Positions 1-7,119 of a stretch of DNA of 10,582 bases are shown here, piece after piece. The notes below the pieces were generated by a model. That model ran no database searches. It saw only the letters and a list, made by a program, of their open reading frames with translations, and was not told the DNA's origin. The DNA is taken from the NCBI GenBank assembly GCA_016782545.1, contig JADHYG010000034.1, forward strand, positions 1 through 10,582, in the 5' to 3' direction. Numbering within the stretch: the first letter of the stretch is position 1; the number at the start of each line of letters is the position of its first letter. The DNA comes from Candidatus Microgenomates bacterium. Lineage in GTDB: Bacteria; Patescibacteria; Microgenomatia; JADHYG01. Position numbers and translations under genes: made by a program.

Positions 1-3000
1 TCACCGTCAAGACTTTCTTTTTTAATCAGTTCTTTGGCAGTTAAATCAAGCTTGTCTCGTCTTGTTGATAAAATCTTTTTGGCGTTTTGATAGCCCTGAT
101 CAATAATCTTTTTTATTTCTTTATCAATTTTGGCCTGCATTTCCTGAGAAATCTGCGCTTGTTCATAAAAACTCCTTCCCAACTCAAGCATTTGCACTGT
201 CGGCCCAAAATTAATTGGCCCTAAATCACTCATCCCATATTCCACCACCATGCTGCGCGCCACTCTGGTAGCTTGATCAAAATCAGCCGCCGCTCCGGAA
301 GTAACTTCATTAAAAACCAGTTCTTCCGCCGCTCTACCGCCCATCATCGTCGTAATCTGTTCCAAAAGATGAGAACGGGTTTCATGAAGACGATCTTTTT
401 GCGGAGGAATCAGGGTAAAGCCTAAAGCCATGCCTCGAGAAACAATGGAGACCCGATGGACTGGGTCCATATGAGGCAATTCATGAGTAATAATTGCATG
501 ACCGGCTTCGTGATAAGCAGTAATTTTCTTGTCAAAATCGCTTTGCAAACGCTTTTTTTCCGGTCCCAGCTTGACTTTGGTGGCCGCTTCTTCTAAGTCA
601 TTCATGTCAATTTCTGTTTTTCCTTCTCCAGCCGCTAAAATAGCCGCTTCATTTAACATATTTTCCAAATCAGCGCCGGAAAAACCCACGGTTCTTTTCG
701 CTACCTTGTCCCAATTAACTGTTTTGTCAAAAGGTTTGCCCCGAGCATGAATTTTTAAAATCTCTTTTCTGCCCTCAATATCAGGCAAGTCCAGAACAAT
801 TCTTCGATCAAATCGACCCGGACGAATCAAAGCCACATCCAAGAGATCAGGGCGGTTGGTAGCGGCAATAACAAGCACATTTTCATTAGGATCAAAACCA
901 TCCATTTCTACTAAAATCTGATTTAAAGTCTGTTCCCGCTCGCCATGAGAACTCATGCCGATCATGCTTCTTGAACGGCCAATTGACTCAATTTCATCAA
1001 TAAAGATAATCGCCGGCGCCGTCTTTTTTGCCGTGCCAAAGAGATCTCGAACTCTGGAGTTGTGCAGTAAAATTGGTTTTTCTCCACCAAAAAAAGCTTC
1101 GTTTTTCACTCCACAAAGATCATAAACAAAACCATTAAACTTTTTCTTAACCACTTTTCTTACATAACACTTTTTAATTTGATATGGCCACTTAACCTTT
1201 TTTCCCAAAAATGGATTACTTGTTTTCCCAATAATGAGAGTCCAAGCTTCGCTGTCTGGCAAAGGTTTATTTCTAATCACTCGTCCGCCTTTGATAACTT
1301 CATGCTTAATGCCCGCTTTAATTCCATGCATGGAGCAAAGCCAGACAAGCTCATAAATCAATTGACGAGAAACTGAAGAAGCGCAAAGCTTGCCTAATTT
1401 GGTTATATAACCATCTCCTTTTGTATACCCTTCTAAATAAGCCAAGAAATATTCTTTTGGTAAATCCCAAATAAATTCAGGGGTGTGTTTATTATGACTG
1501 CCATTGCCACAAATCTTGGCAAAAAATCGACCAAGATGTCTTGAATAATATTTAACTCTTATGCTATTACTTTCTGTTTTCTCTAAAACTGGTTTTTCTA
1601 TTCCAAAAACCTCATTCATCAACTCCGCTGTCTTAAGAATTAAATCTTCCTCGTGAGCGCCAAAAGTAAACTCCAGACTATTAGTCCCCCGCCCTTCTGC
1701 GGTATAAAGGCCTAAAAGTTTCATCAACTTAGGAGTTACCTCAACCTTTTCTGGCAAATCAAGCTTTACTTGTTTTTTCGACACTGCTCTCGGAAAATGC
1801 ACGCTCCTTTGCCAATTACCAATAGTCATTTGGCAAACTCCAACTTTCTCCGCAAGTTGATATTGGAAAAGATGATTGGGGTTGACAGTGACATATTCGT
1901 AATTCCGCCAAGTTTGAGGATTATCATTCCAGACATCCAAGAATAAAGGTTTTATTTCTGAAAATTGATGCTTTTTTATTTTATGGACTGTTTTCCTTTG
2001 TCGCTCATCCCAACGCCTTACATTCATCGGAAGATTTACTAAAATATCACCGGCTTTCAGCTCAGAAACTCTCTTTGGTAAAATCCAACCGTGAGTTCGA
2101 ACAAAAACACTGTGATCTCCGGTGGTTTGAATCATTCCTCCCAAAAAGTGAATTTCATAAATTTCTTTAACTTGATGACGATAAACTCCTTCGACCTTTT
2201 TCCAGCTGCTTTTTTCAAAAACAGCTTTCTTGCTTTTAGTTGATTTGCTTCCCCAGAACTTGTTTTTTGCTTTTTCAAAGCCCAGGGTTTCAACATCTTT
2301 TATCTTTTTAACTTTATCTGTTTCTCTTTTTTTGTAAAACTGATCAATGAATTTTCCGATCGGCATCAGTTTCACTTCTCCATTTTTTCTGATCAAAACC
2401 GGTGTTTCACCAGTCACTGAAGCGCCCACCCCTACAAGCATTTCCATAAACTCAGAACCAGCCATCGAGAAAAAAGGCACCTTGGCTTCCCCAGCCAAAG
2501 CTCTGGCTAAAAGAGTTTTCCCTGTTCCGCTGGGACCAATTAATAAAACTCCTTTTGGCGTCCGCGCGCCTAAAGCTTGATATTTTTTAGAATGTTTTAA
2601 AAAATCAACCACTTCCTCAAGCTCTTTCTTGGCCTCATTAACACCAGCCACATCTTGAAACGTCACCTGAGTCATTTTTTTGCTGAAAAGCTTGGCTTTA
2701 GAACGACCAAAGGAAAAAATACTGTCTTGAGCGCCACGAGCTTGACGAAAAAGAAAAAGAAAAAAAGCAACCATTAAAACTACTGGCAAAACATTGCCAA
2801 TAATATTCCAAAAAGCAAAAACAGAATCAGTGTCTTTAATTTCAATTTCCACTTCTGCAGGAGAAACTCCGGCGTCTTTTAAAATTTCCACTAAAGACTG
2901 CTGGGGTTCTTTGTGGGTAGTAAAAAGACTTTCGTCTTTATAAGTGAGCAGGAGCCGGCTGTCCAGAACTTCAATTTTTTGGACCTTGCCTTCTTTTAAA

Positions 3001-3212
3001 TCAACAAGAACAGAGGATAATGGTTTGTCTGGATAAAGTTCATTGGCCTTTTGAAAACTCAAAAAAAATGCGAGTCCAAAAAAGACGACTAAAAAGAGTA
3101 AAACAGCGTTTTTGAGGTTAAAATTTAACCTCATTTCAAAAATCTTTTTCACCTTTTTTTTTGAGTTATTTTTTCTTTTTTTGGCGTTGTTTTTTGAGTT
3201 ATTCTTTTTCAT
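1..3212 (-). CDS. ftsH: ATP-dependent zinc metalloprotease FtsH, intein-containing precursor (3' end runs off window)
   Basis: Membrane-anchored AAA+ protease that unfolds and degrades membrane and cytosolic proteins as a hexamer. The frame is open from ATG 3212 to the window edge (1070 codons, no stop). Seen: a Lys/Asn-rich N-tail (1-30), TM1 about 35-53, an extracytoplasmic domain, TM2 about 134-155, Walker A GPSGTGKT (226-233; Ser replaces the usual second Pro), and pore-loop MLVG (258-261; Leu replaces the usual aromatic). After a 454-residue intein (265-718) come RVRDLF, Walker B IIFIDE (D739, E740), the second region of homology ATNRPDLLD...RPGRFDRR, zinc motif HEAGH (898-902), and a later acidic zinc-ligand region SGAAADFD. 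The spliced product in the window is 616 residues, close to full length. The start is chosen for frame and upstream AGGA, with poor spacing; Met27 is an alternative just before TM1. The gene is divergent from the glycosyltransferase gene. Family assignment is very secure. Confidence 0.96.
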   Translation of the reverse strand, partial: MKKNNSKNNAKKRKNNSKKKVKKIFEMRLNFNLKNAVLLFLVVFFGLAFFLSFQKANELYPDKPLSSVLVDLKEGKVQKIEVLDSRLLLTYKDESLFTTHKEPQQSLVEILKDAGVSPAEVEIEIKDTDSVFAFWNIIGNVLPVVLMVAFFLFLFRQARGAQDSIFSFGRSKAKLFSKKMTQVTFQDVAGVNEAKKELEEVVDFLKHSKKYQALGARTPKGVLLIGPSGTGKTLLARALAGEAKVPFFSMAGSEFMEMLVGVGASVTGETPVLIRKNGEVKLMPIGKFIDQFYKKRETDKVKKIKDVETLGFEKAKNKFWGSKSTKSKKAVFEKSSWKKVEGVYRHQVKEIYEIHFLGGMIQTTGDHSVFVRTHGWILPKRVSELKAGDILVNLPMNVRRWDERQRKTVHKIKKHQFSEIKPLFLDVWNDNPQTWRNYEYVTVNPNHLFQYQLAEKVGVCQMTIGNWQRSVHFPRAVSKKQVKLDLPEKVEVTPKLMKLLGLYTAEGRGTNSLEFTFGAHEEDLILKTAELMNEVFGIEKPVLEKTESNSIRVKYYSRHLGRFFAKICGNGSHNKHTPEFIWDLPKEYFLAYLEGYTKGDGYITKLGKLCASSVSRQLIYELVWLCSMHGIKAGIKHEVIKGGRVIRNKPLPDSEAWTLIIGKTSNPFLGKKVKWPYQIKKCYVRKVVKKKFNGFVYDLCGVKNEAFFGGEKPILLHNSRVRDLFGTAKKTAPAIIFIDEIESIGRSRSMIGMSSHGEREQTLNQILVEMDGFDPNENVLVIAATNRPDLLDVALIRPGRFDRRIVLDLPDIEGRKEILKIHARGKPFDKTVNWDKVAKRTVGFSGADLENMLNEAAILAAGEGKTEIDMNDLEEAATKVKLGPEKKRLQSDFDKKITAYHEAGHAIITHELPHMDPVHRVSIVSRGMALGFTLIPPQKDRLHETRSHLLEQITTMMGGRAAEELVFNEVTSGAAADFDQATRVARSMVVEYGMSDLGPINFGPTVQMLELGRSFYEQAQISQEMQAKIDKEIKKIIDQGYQNAKKILSTRRDKLDLTAKELIKKESLDG
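1059..2420 (-). mobile_element. Intein with LAGLIDADG homing endonuclease inside FtsH
   Basis: A protein intron of 454 residues that should excise itself after translation and join GVGA to SRVRDLF. Splicing blocks seen: block A Ser1-VTGETPVL, block B TTGDH (T100, H103), block F VYDL about 432-435, block G KPILLHN (H453, N454), then extein Ser+1. The junction restores exactly the conserved FtsH sequence. The central endonuclease shows two LAGLIDADG-type motifs, LLGLYTAEG (235-243, E242) and [10 protein letters not shown] (328-337, D336), so both acidic catalytic positions are present. A helix-turn-helix-like stretch lies about 185-205. There is no frameshift or stop, so it may be functional for both splicing and homing. 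The usual block F His is replaced (KNEAFF, Glu441). The insertion lies between Walker A and Walker B, at the pore loop. Confidence 0.95.
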
Positions 3213-3223
3213 CTCTATGTCAT

Positions 3224-3264
3224 CCTGAATTTAATTCAGAGCCCGCCCTGAATTTATTTCAGGG
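3224..3264. repeat. Paired CCTGAAT-type palindromes upstream of ftsH
   Basis: Two related hairpins sit side by side: CTGAATT/AATTCAG at 3225-3239 and a perfect 7-bp stem CCCTGAA/TTCAGGG with a 5-nt loop at 3246-3264. They lie between the divergent ftsH and glycosyltransferase genes. They look like copies of one short palindromic repeat family rather than a terminator, since no T-run follows on either strand. A 12-bp perfect palindrome ATCTATATAGAT follows at 3265-3276. Confidence 0.7.
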
Positions 3265-3269
3265 ATCTA

Positions 3270-3401
3270 TATAGATACCCACCCCGTTTGCGGGGTAGTT
3301 CTCTGTTTCGCTCTGTACACTCGCCTTCCGGCGAGTGACTCATTTATATCGGCTCATCCACCCCGCTCAGCGGGGTGGTTTTCGCCTTTCTTGATATAAA
3401 T
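3270..3401. repeat. Mosaic palindromic repeat, copy 1 (three nested hairpins)
   Basis: Three perfect hairpins occur in a row: ACCCCG-TTTG-CGGGGT (3281-3296), CACTCGCC-TTCC-GGCGAGTG (3318-3337) and CCACCCCGC-TCA-GCGGGGTGG (3358-3378). The last is enclosed by a 9-bp inverted repeat ATTTATATC (3342-3350) / GATATAAAT (3393-3401). The left part (3270-3296) and right part (3371-3398) match a single compact unit at 4929-4979, so this copy looks like that unit split by about 75 extra bases. No protein is encoded. The hairpin at 3358-3378 is followed by only TTTT, so a terminator role is weak. Family unknown; comparable to REP or MITE-like elements. Confidence 0.8.
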
Positions 3402-3444
3402 CAGACCGGTTTTAATCTCCAAAGTATACCACAGCTCTTTTCTA

Positions 3445-3474
3445 TTGACAATAACTCAAGAAGTGCATTATTCT
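3445..3474 (+). promoter_or_regulatory. Promoter of the glycosyltransferase-HAD operon, near-leaderless
   Basis: A -35 TTGACA (3445-3450) is followed by an 18-bp spacer and a -10 TATTCT (3469-3474). Only 7 bases separate the -10 from the ATG at 3482, so transcription should start at or next to the start codon. No Shine-Dalgarno sequence is present, which fits a leaderless mRNA. Confidence 0.7.
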
Positions 3475-3481
3475 AAAGCAA

Positions 3482-4186
3482 ATGATTAGTATTGTCATTC
3501 CCACTTTAAAAGAAGAAAATTATATTAGAAAAACTGTTAAAAGAATTAAAAGTCTAAAATTCAAAAAAGGGGTTGAGATTATCATCGTTGACAACAGCCC
3601 TAATGATTTAACCTGTAAAGCAATCAAAGATTTGGGCGTGAAGATTTTCACTGACCCTATTTGTAGAGTTGGTCGAACCCGATGGATCGGTTGTCAAAAG
3701 GCAGAAGGAGAAATTATTGCTTCTTTGGATGCGGACGCCTGGATTGATCAGGAATGGGTAGATGAAGTCGAAAGGTTGTATAGGCAAAAAGCAGTGGCAA
3801 TCACCGGTCCCTACTATTACTATGACTCTTCTTCTATTTTGGAGAAAATCTTTGAGAAATTAATCATTCCAGGCGATCTTCTAAAAGCGATTCTTTTTTA
3901 CCACCACTTTCACCTGCGAGGGGGCAATTTTGCAGTGAAAAGAAGTGCTTATTTTCAAGCCGGTGAGTTTGATAAAAACCGAGCTTTTGGGGAAGATACT
4001 GATTTAAGCCTTAGACTCAAAAAAGTAGGGAGGATTATTTACAGTTTAAAGATGAAACCCGGCTATTCGGCTCGAAGATTAAAAAAACAAGGATTGTTGG
4101 GATATTTTTGGGAATATTCTTTAAATTTTTTCTGCGCGGTTTTTAAAATTAGAAGAAAAAACTACAAGCTTTCTGTGGTGAGGTAA
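3482..4186 (+). CDS. Glycosyltransferase family 2 (GT-A fold)
   Basis: Likely a cytosolic enzyme transferring a sugar from a nucleotide-sugar donor to a cell-surface glycan or lipid acceptor; the acceptor cannot be read from the sequence. Of 234 residues, the N-terminal half is a GT-A core: MISIVIPTLKEE start strand, VDNS (D37) for the nucleotide, and the metal-binding DXD as DAD (83-85). The acceptor half carries GGNFAVKR (about 147-154) and a GEDTDLSLRLKK motif with the likely catalytic acidic pair E171/D172. No clear membrane segment is seen, though the C-terminus is aromatic and basic (about 205-230), which could make it membrane-associated. It is first in a two-gene operon, 8 bases before the HAD phosphatase. 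GT2 fold is secure; specificity unknown. Confidence 0.88.
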   Translation: MISIVIPTLKEENYIRKTVKRIKSLKFKKGVEIIIVDNSPNDLTCKAIKDLGVKIFTDPICRVGRTRWIGCQKAEGEIIASLDADAWIDQEWVDEVERLYRQKAVAITGPYYYYDSSSILEKIFEKLIIPGDLLKAILFYHHFHLRGGNFAVKRSAYFQAGEFDKNRAFGEDTDLSLRLKKVGRIIYSLKMKPGYSARRLKKQGLLGYFWEYSLNFFCAVFKIRRKNYKLSVVR

Positions 4187-4194
4187 ATGAAACC

Positions 4195-4812
4195 ATGAAA
4201 ACAGTTCTTTTTGATATTGATGGTGTTTTGATTGATTCAAGAAAAGCAAGTAATGAGTTTTATAAAAACCTCTTGTTTCGCATTGGCGGAAAAATTCCTC
4301 ACCAGAAGGATCTTGACTTATTTTTTGTCATCACATTGAAGGAATCAATTAAGCATTTTTATCCCCATTTTACCGAAAAAGAAATCAAAGAAGCACAGAA
4401 TTTAAGTTTTGAAATCTATCCTCATTTTCACTGCTTTGAAAAGCTAGCGCCTTATGCTAGATCAGTTCTAAAAAAATTAAAAAGGAAATATCAGCTAGGA
4501 ATCGTTACTGGCAGGCTTAGTGCTAGAGTTTTTGACCATTTTAAATTAACAAGTTCTTTTGATGTGATTATCACTGCTCAAAATTACACCCATCCTAAAC
4601 CCCATCCAGAACCGCTGTTGATGGCCATCAAAAAGCTTAAAACAACTCCTCGAGAAACGGTTTATATAGGAGATTCTAAATCAGACTCGGGGGCGGCAAA
4701 AGAAGCTGGTGTTAGCTTCATTGCCTATAAAAATAAATCGCTCAAAACTCCTTACCACCTTTCAGACTTCAGACAACTTCCCCGACTGTTATCAAAAATC
4801 TTCCACCTCTAA
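4195..4812 (+). CDS. HAD-superfamily hydrolase, phosphoglycolate-phosphatase-like
   Basis: Predicted Mg-dependent phosphatase of 205 residues acting on a small phosphorylated metabolite. Motif I is DIDGVLID with nucleophile D7 and acid/base D9; motif II is TGR (T105); motif III is K135 in HPKPHPEP; motif IV is GDSKSD (D160, D164). A helical cap of type C1 fills about residues 15-90, as in the Gph/PGPase branch. The length is usual for that branch. It starts 8 bases after the glycosyltransferase stop, with AGG about 11 bases upstream, so the two are probably co-transcribed and the substrate may be a sugar phosphate. That link is inference from position only. The stop codon lies in the loop of a hairpin. 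HAD assignment firm; exact substrate not resolved. Confidence 0.9.
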   Translation: MKTVLFDIDGVLIDSRKASNEFYKNLLFRIGGKIPHQKDLDLFFVITLKESIKHFYPHFTEKEIKEAQNLSFEIYPHFHCFEKLAPYARSVLKKLKRKYQLGIVTGRLSARVFDHFKLTSSFDVIITAQNYTHPKPHPEPLLMAIKKLKTTPRETVYIGDSKSDSGAAKEAGVSFIAYKNKSLKTPYHLSDFRQLPRLLSKIFHL

Positions 4813-4819
4813 GGTGGAA
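4801..4819 (+). terminator. Hairpin over the HAD stop codon, possible terminator
   Basis: Perfect 7-bp stem TTCCACC/GGTGGAA with loop TCTAA; the TAA stop is in the loop. No T-run follows, so intrinsic termination is doubtful. Its core CCACCTCTAAGGTGG resembles the arms of the larger inverted repeat at 7071-7112, which suggests a dispersed palindrome family. Confidence 0.4.
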
Positions 4820-4841
4820 CGCTATTGACACCTTGGGTATT

Positions 4842-4928
4842 TTATACCAATCCCATTGCTTTTTTGATTTCCAAAAGAGTCTGGCAGGCGATTTTGGAGC
4901 AGTATTTTCTTAACGAAAGTATTTCCAT
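4842..4928 (-). pseudogene. Relic of a trpS 3' end
   Basis: A 28-codon open stretch, ATG 4928 to TAA 4842, repeats the C-terminus of the intact TrpS encoded at 5986-7002. From position 4904 it reads YCSKIACQTLLEIKKAMGL, against YCSEIACQTLLEVKQAMGL in the real gene. The DNA over these codons differs at roughly 9 of 57 positions by hand count, mostly silent or conservative, so it is an old copy. The codons before YCS match only weakly (EIL). The relic ends next to the hairpin repeat at 4929-4979 and has no visible Shine-Dalgarno site. It is most simply the remnant of a duplicated or displaced trpS end, not a functional gene. Confidence 0.75.
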
Positions 4929-4979
4929 TATAGATACCCACCCCGTTTGCGGGGTGGTGTTCGCCTTTCTTGATATAAC
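4929..4979. repeat. Palindromic repeat, copy 2
   Basis: Compact unit beginning TATAGATACCCACCCCG and ending TTCTTGATATAA, with a perfect 8-bp stem CCACCCCG/CGGGGTGG around TTTG (4938-4957). Both halves recur at 3270-3296 and 3371-3398. It lies between the trpS relic and the 3' end of the toxin gene, that is at the edge of the toxin-antitoxin block. Confidence 0.8.
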
Positions 4980-4989
4980 GAAACTAATT

Positions 4990-5274
4990 CTAATCTTTGT
5001 ATGTTTTCTTGCTTTTCTTTCTTAATCCAAGCAAAACTATATTTTTTCCTTCTATGTCGTAAAAAAGCCTGTGACTTGTTCCCACCCAAATTCTCCTCTC
5101 GCCAGAATGCTCAACTCTTTTTCCTTGAAAAGGATCTTTTTTAAGATCTTTAATGGCTTTTATTAACTTTTTAGCTAAACCTGGGGAATGCTTTTGACAC
5201 TCTTTTTTACGACATTTATCAAATGTTTTAGTGGATACTAGTCTGAAATCGGAGTGAAATTTTTTCCTGTTCAT
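4990..5274 (-). CDS. RelE/ParE-like type II toxin
   Basis: A 94-residue basic protein with the layout of the RelE/ParE superfamily. It has an N-terminal helical pair (about 10-45, ending in KKDPFQGK) followed by beta strands with RRIWVGTSHRLFYDI (60-74), VLLGLRKKSKKTYK at the end, and conserved basic residues R60, R61 and R69. Family members are mRNA interferases or gyrase poisons; which one cannot be told here, as catalytic residues in this fold vary. The gene starts inside the antitoxin stop (ATGA, 4-base overlap at 5271-5274), the usual antitoxin-then-toxin order. Its 3' end faces the palindromic repeat and trpS relic. A housekeeping-like RelE fold protein is possible, but the paired gene favours a toxin. 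Confidence 0.8.
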   Translation of the reverse strand: MNRKKFHSDFRLVSTKTFDKCRKKECQKHSPGLAKKLIKAIKDLKKDPFQGKRVEHSGERRIWVGTSHRLFYDIEGKNIVLLGLRKKSKKTYKD

Positions 5275-5537
5275 CCATCTCTATTGGCATCTTTTTCTAG
5301 TCTTTTAAATAACTCTTTTTCAGAGATAACTTCTCCATTTTTATATTCTTGTCTTGCTTTAGTAATCATTTTTATGTGTTTTTCGTCAAAAACTTCTTCA
5401 TTGTTCAATTCTGACTCTGTTAATCCTGAAGTAACAGGCACATTAAAAACTAATTTTTTCTGAGCAATTGTCAACCTAACAACTTGCGGCATGTCAGTTG
5501 AAATTGTTTTGTTATTTTGATTAGTTATGAAGTTCAT
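5271..5537 (-). CDS. Putative antitoxin of the RelE-like toxin
   Basis: An 88-residue protein directly upstream of, and overlapping, the toxin gene. The C-terminal half KMITKARQEYKNGEVISEKELFKRLEKD resembles the toxin-wrapping tail of RelB/StbD-type antitoxins. The N-terminal half (about 1-45, with VVRLTIAQKKLVFNVPV) should hold the DNA-binding or dimer domain but matches no motif I know well. The start is ATG 5537; a longer frame from TTG 5561 exists but adds only MLQKKALK and would overlap the upstream gene further. From ATG 5537 the overlap with the DUF6941-like gene is already 17 bases, which points to translational coupling. The role is inferred from position and the C-terminal pattern. 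Confidence 0.72.
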   Translation of the reverse strand: MNFITNQNNKTISTDMPQVVRLTIAQKKLVFNVPVTSGLTESELNNEEVFDEKHIKMITKARQEYKNGEVISEKELFKRLEKDANRDG

Positions 5538-5952
5538 TTTCAACGCCTTTTTTTGTAACAATTAATTTTTTAATACCAACTTTCTTTTTATTAGCATAAA
5601 CCACAATCTGGTATTCTCCAGTCATCTTAAATTCCAGATTTCCTATCTCGATAACAAAACCAATCCTCCCTCCCTCTTTATTTTTTTTGGCATCGACAGG
5701 AAAACTTGCTGTGATTGGTTCCTTCATTGTCAAATCTTGTTTACTCGGATCAGTAATTTTTATTTTAAGATTTATTTTCTCCCCAATGCCTTTACCAAAT
5801 TTAAGATTGCCAACAGCAACAAACTTAAGAAGCTTGCCTGGAACTTTATTTAAAATAACTCTTTCAAAAATTCCATAAATAGATAATTTACCAAGTTGAT
5901 CGGGCGAAGCACCATCGGCAAGATGTAAGTAGTTAAGTTTCAATTGGTTCAT
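5521..5952 (-). CDS. DUF6941-like beta-sandwich protein
   Basis: A 143-residue soluble protein of unknown function. The opening, LKLNYLHLADGAS...GKLSIYGIFERV (about 3-32), followed by alternating beta strands and GEYQIVVYANKKKVGIKKLIV at 112-132, is the pattern I associate with DUF6941. That family has an Ig-like beta sandwich starting with 'ADga...dGKl.i.G'. No signal peptide, membrane segment or catalytic motif is seen. It is the first gene of a three-gene unit with the antitoxin and toxin, overlapping the antitoxin start by 17 bases. Its promoter leaves only 9 bases before ATG. The family call comes from memory of the pattern; the role in the toxin-antitoxin unit, if any, is unknown. Confidence 0.65.
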   Translation of the reverse strand: MNQLKLNYLHLADGASPDQLGKLSIYGIFERVILNKVPGKLLKFVAVGNLKFGKGIGEKINLKIKITDPSKQDLTMKEPITASFPVDAKKNKEGGRIGFVIEIGNLEFKMTGEYQIVVYANKKKVGIKKLIVTKKGVENELHN

Positions 5953-5961
5953 GTTGGGGAA

Positions 5962-5989
5962 ATTATAGCAGATTATCTCAAACTTTCAA
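5962..5989 (-). promoter_or_regulatory. Promoter of the DUF6941-antitoxin-toxin operon, near-leaderless
   Basis: A -35 TTGAAA (5989-5984), a 16-bp spacer and a consensus -10 TATAAT (5967-5962) lie 9 bases before ATG 5952, and there is no Shine-Dalgarno. The -35 overlaps the last codons and stop of trpS. The toxin-antitoxin operon therefore has its own promoter embedded in the upstream gene end. Confidence 0.75.
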
Positions 5990-7002
5990 AATGACAACCC
6001 CATCGCTTGCTTTACTTCCAAAAGAGTCTGGCAGGCAATTTCGGAGCAATATTGACGGCCTTCTTCTAAAATTTCTTTAACTTCTTTTGGGTGATTTTCA
6101 TAGTATTTTCGACGCTTCTGAATTGGCTCAAGCTCTTTGTAAATTGCTTCGGCGAGCTCATTTTTCAATTCTGCATATTTAATCCCAGTTAAAAGATATT
6201 GCTTTTCATATTCTTCTCGTTTCTCTTTTCCTTGAAAAAGCTCAACAAAAGTCAAAAGATTAGCTACTCCACCCCTTTGGGGCACTTTTTTAGCTTTACC
6301 AGTGTCAGTTGGCGCTTTAGCTAATTTTGCTTTGATTGTTTTTAAATCGTCAATCAATAAAATATAGCTTCCCTCAACTGATTTGCTCATCTTGCCCTTA
6401 CCTAAAAGACTGGAAACAGACTCACCCGAGGTGGCAAATCTTTTAGTCTCAGGAAAAATTGGAGAACTTGTGCCGCGTAATCTTGATGAAGTGGCAAACA
6501 TGCGGTTAAACCGACGCGCCACTTCTCTGGTTAATTCCAAATGCGGTTCCTGATCAATCCCCACAGGTACCAGTTTGGCTTTATAAATAAGAATGTCAGC
6601 CGCCATGAGAATCGGATAATTAAAAAGACCGACATTAATATAATCAGGATGAAGCTGCTTTTTGTCTTTATAAGTTGGCAGCTGTTCTATCCGGGAAACC
6701 GGAAAAATCGTTCCCAGCAAAAAAGCCAATTCTGTATGTTCTGGCACTTGCGATTGAATCATTAAATGACATTTTTTAGGATCTAAGCCCGCGCCTAAAT
6801 AATCCAAAACCACATCATCAATCCTCTCTTGAAGCTTTTTGGGGTCATAGGGAGTGGTAATTGAGTGCAAATCAACCACTGAATAAATACAATCAAAATC
6901 ACCTCTCTCTTGGAGAGCAATATAACCTTTGATGCCGCCTAAATAATTTCCCAAGTGCAGCCTCCCCGTCGCCCTTGATCCTGAAAATACTCGTTTTTTC
7001 AT
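5986..7002 (-). CDS. trpS: Tryptophanyl-tRNA synthetase
   Basis: Charges tRNA-Trp with tryptophan in the cytosol. 338 residues, near the usual 330-340. Class I motifs: the HIGH signature as HLGN (16-19) in ATGRLHLGNYLGG, VDLH (43-46), GIDQ (148-151) and KMSKS (204-208). The C-terminal helical anticodon-binding domain ends in EVKQAMGLSF. A strong Shine-Dalgarno AAAGGAGG precedes ATG 7002, in contrast to the leaderless neighbours. Between FNRMF (165-169) and KMSKS the linker is longer than in ordinary TrpS and holds a repeat-like ATSSRLRGTSS (170-180). The gene follows trpB, the tRNA-Trp gene and the T-box on one strand, 117 bases after trpB with a large inverted repeat between. An old duplicate of its 3' end lies at 4842-4904. 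Confidence 0.95.
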   Translation of the reverse strand: MKKRVFSGSRATGRLHLGNYLGGIKGYIALQERGDFDCIYSVVDLHSITTPYDPKKLQERIDDVVLDYLGAGLDPKKCHLMIQSQVPEHTELAFLLGTIFPVSRIEQLPTYKDKKQLHPDYINVGLFNYPILMAADILIYKAKLVPVGIDQEPHLELTREVARRFNRMFATSSRLRGTSSPIFPETKRFATSGESVSSLLGKGKMSKSVEGSYILLIDDLKTIKAKLAKAPTDTGKAKKVPQRGGVANLLTFVELFQGKEKREEYEKQYLLTGIKYAELKNELAEAIYKELEPIQKRRKYYENHPKEVKEILEEGRQYCSEIACQTLLEVKQAMGLSF

Positions 7003-7070
7003 GAAAAACTCCTCCTTTCAAATAATATCATTTTAATTTTTTTAATTCCACTCATATAAAATAATCTGAA

Positions 7071-7112
7071 ATCACCTCCAAGGTGTCTTAAAAGTTTCAC
7101 CTTGGAGGTGAT
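7071..7112. repeat. 15-bp perfect inverted repeat between trpB and trpS
   Basis: Arms ATCACCTCCAAGGTG (7071-7085) and CACCTTGGAGGTGAT (7098-7112) enclose a 12-nt loop. It lies 8 bases after the trpB stop and could act as a terminator or RNA-stabilising stem between trpB and trpS. On the minus strand it is followed only by the weak U-rich ATTTCAGATTATTTT, so readthrough into trpS is likely. Each arm is itself a small palindrome (CACCT-CCA-AGGTG), related to the hairpin at 4801-4819. Confidence 0.75.
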
Positions 7113-7119
7113 CCTAACT

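Noticed and set aside
1059..2420. Reading the ftsH interruption as a frameshift, a separate gene or a group I intron
   Set aside because: The frame is continuous, protein splicing blocks and HN/Ser junctions are present, and the extein rejoins exactly.
529..2580. Small plus-strand ORFs opposite ftsH and its intein
   Set aside because: Shadows of the long open minus-strand frame; no motifs or ribosome sites.
4825..5025. Plus-strand ORF of 66 codons after the HAD gene
   Set aside because: It crosses the trpS relic, the palindromic repeat and the antisense of the toxin 3' end; composition is incidental.
5538..5561. Upstream TTG start for the antitoxin
   Set aside because: It adds eight residues with no family support and increases the overlap with the upstream gene; ATG 5537 is simpler.
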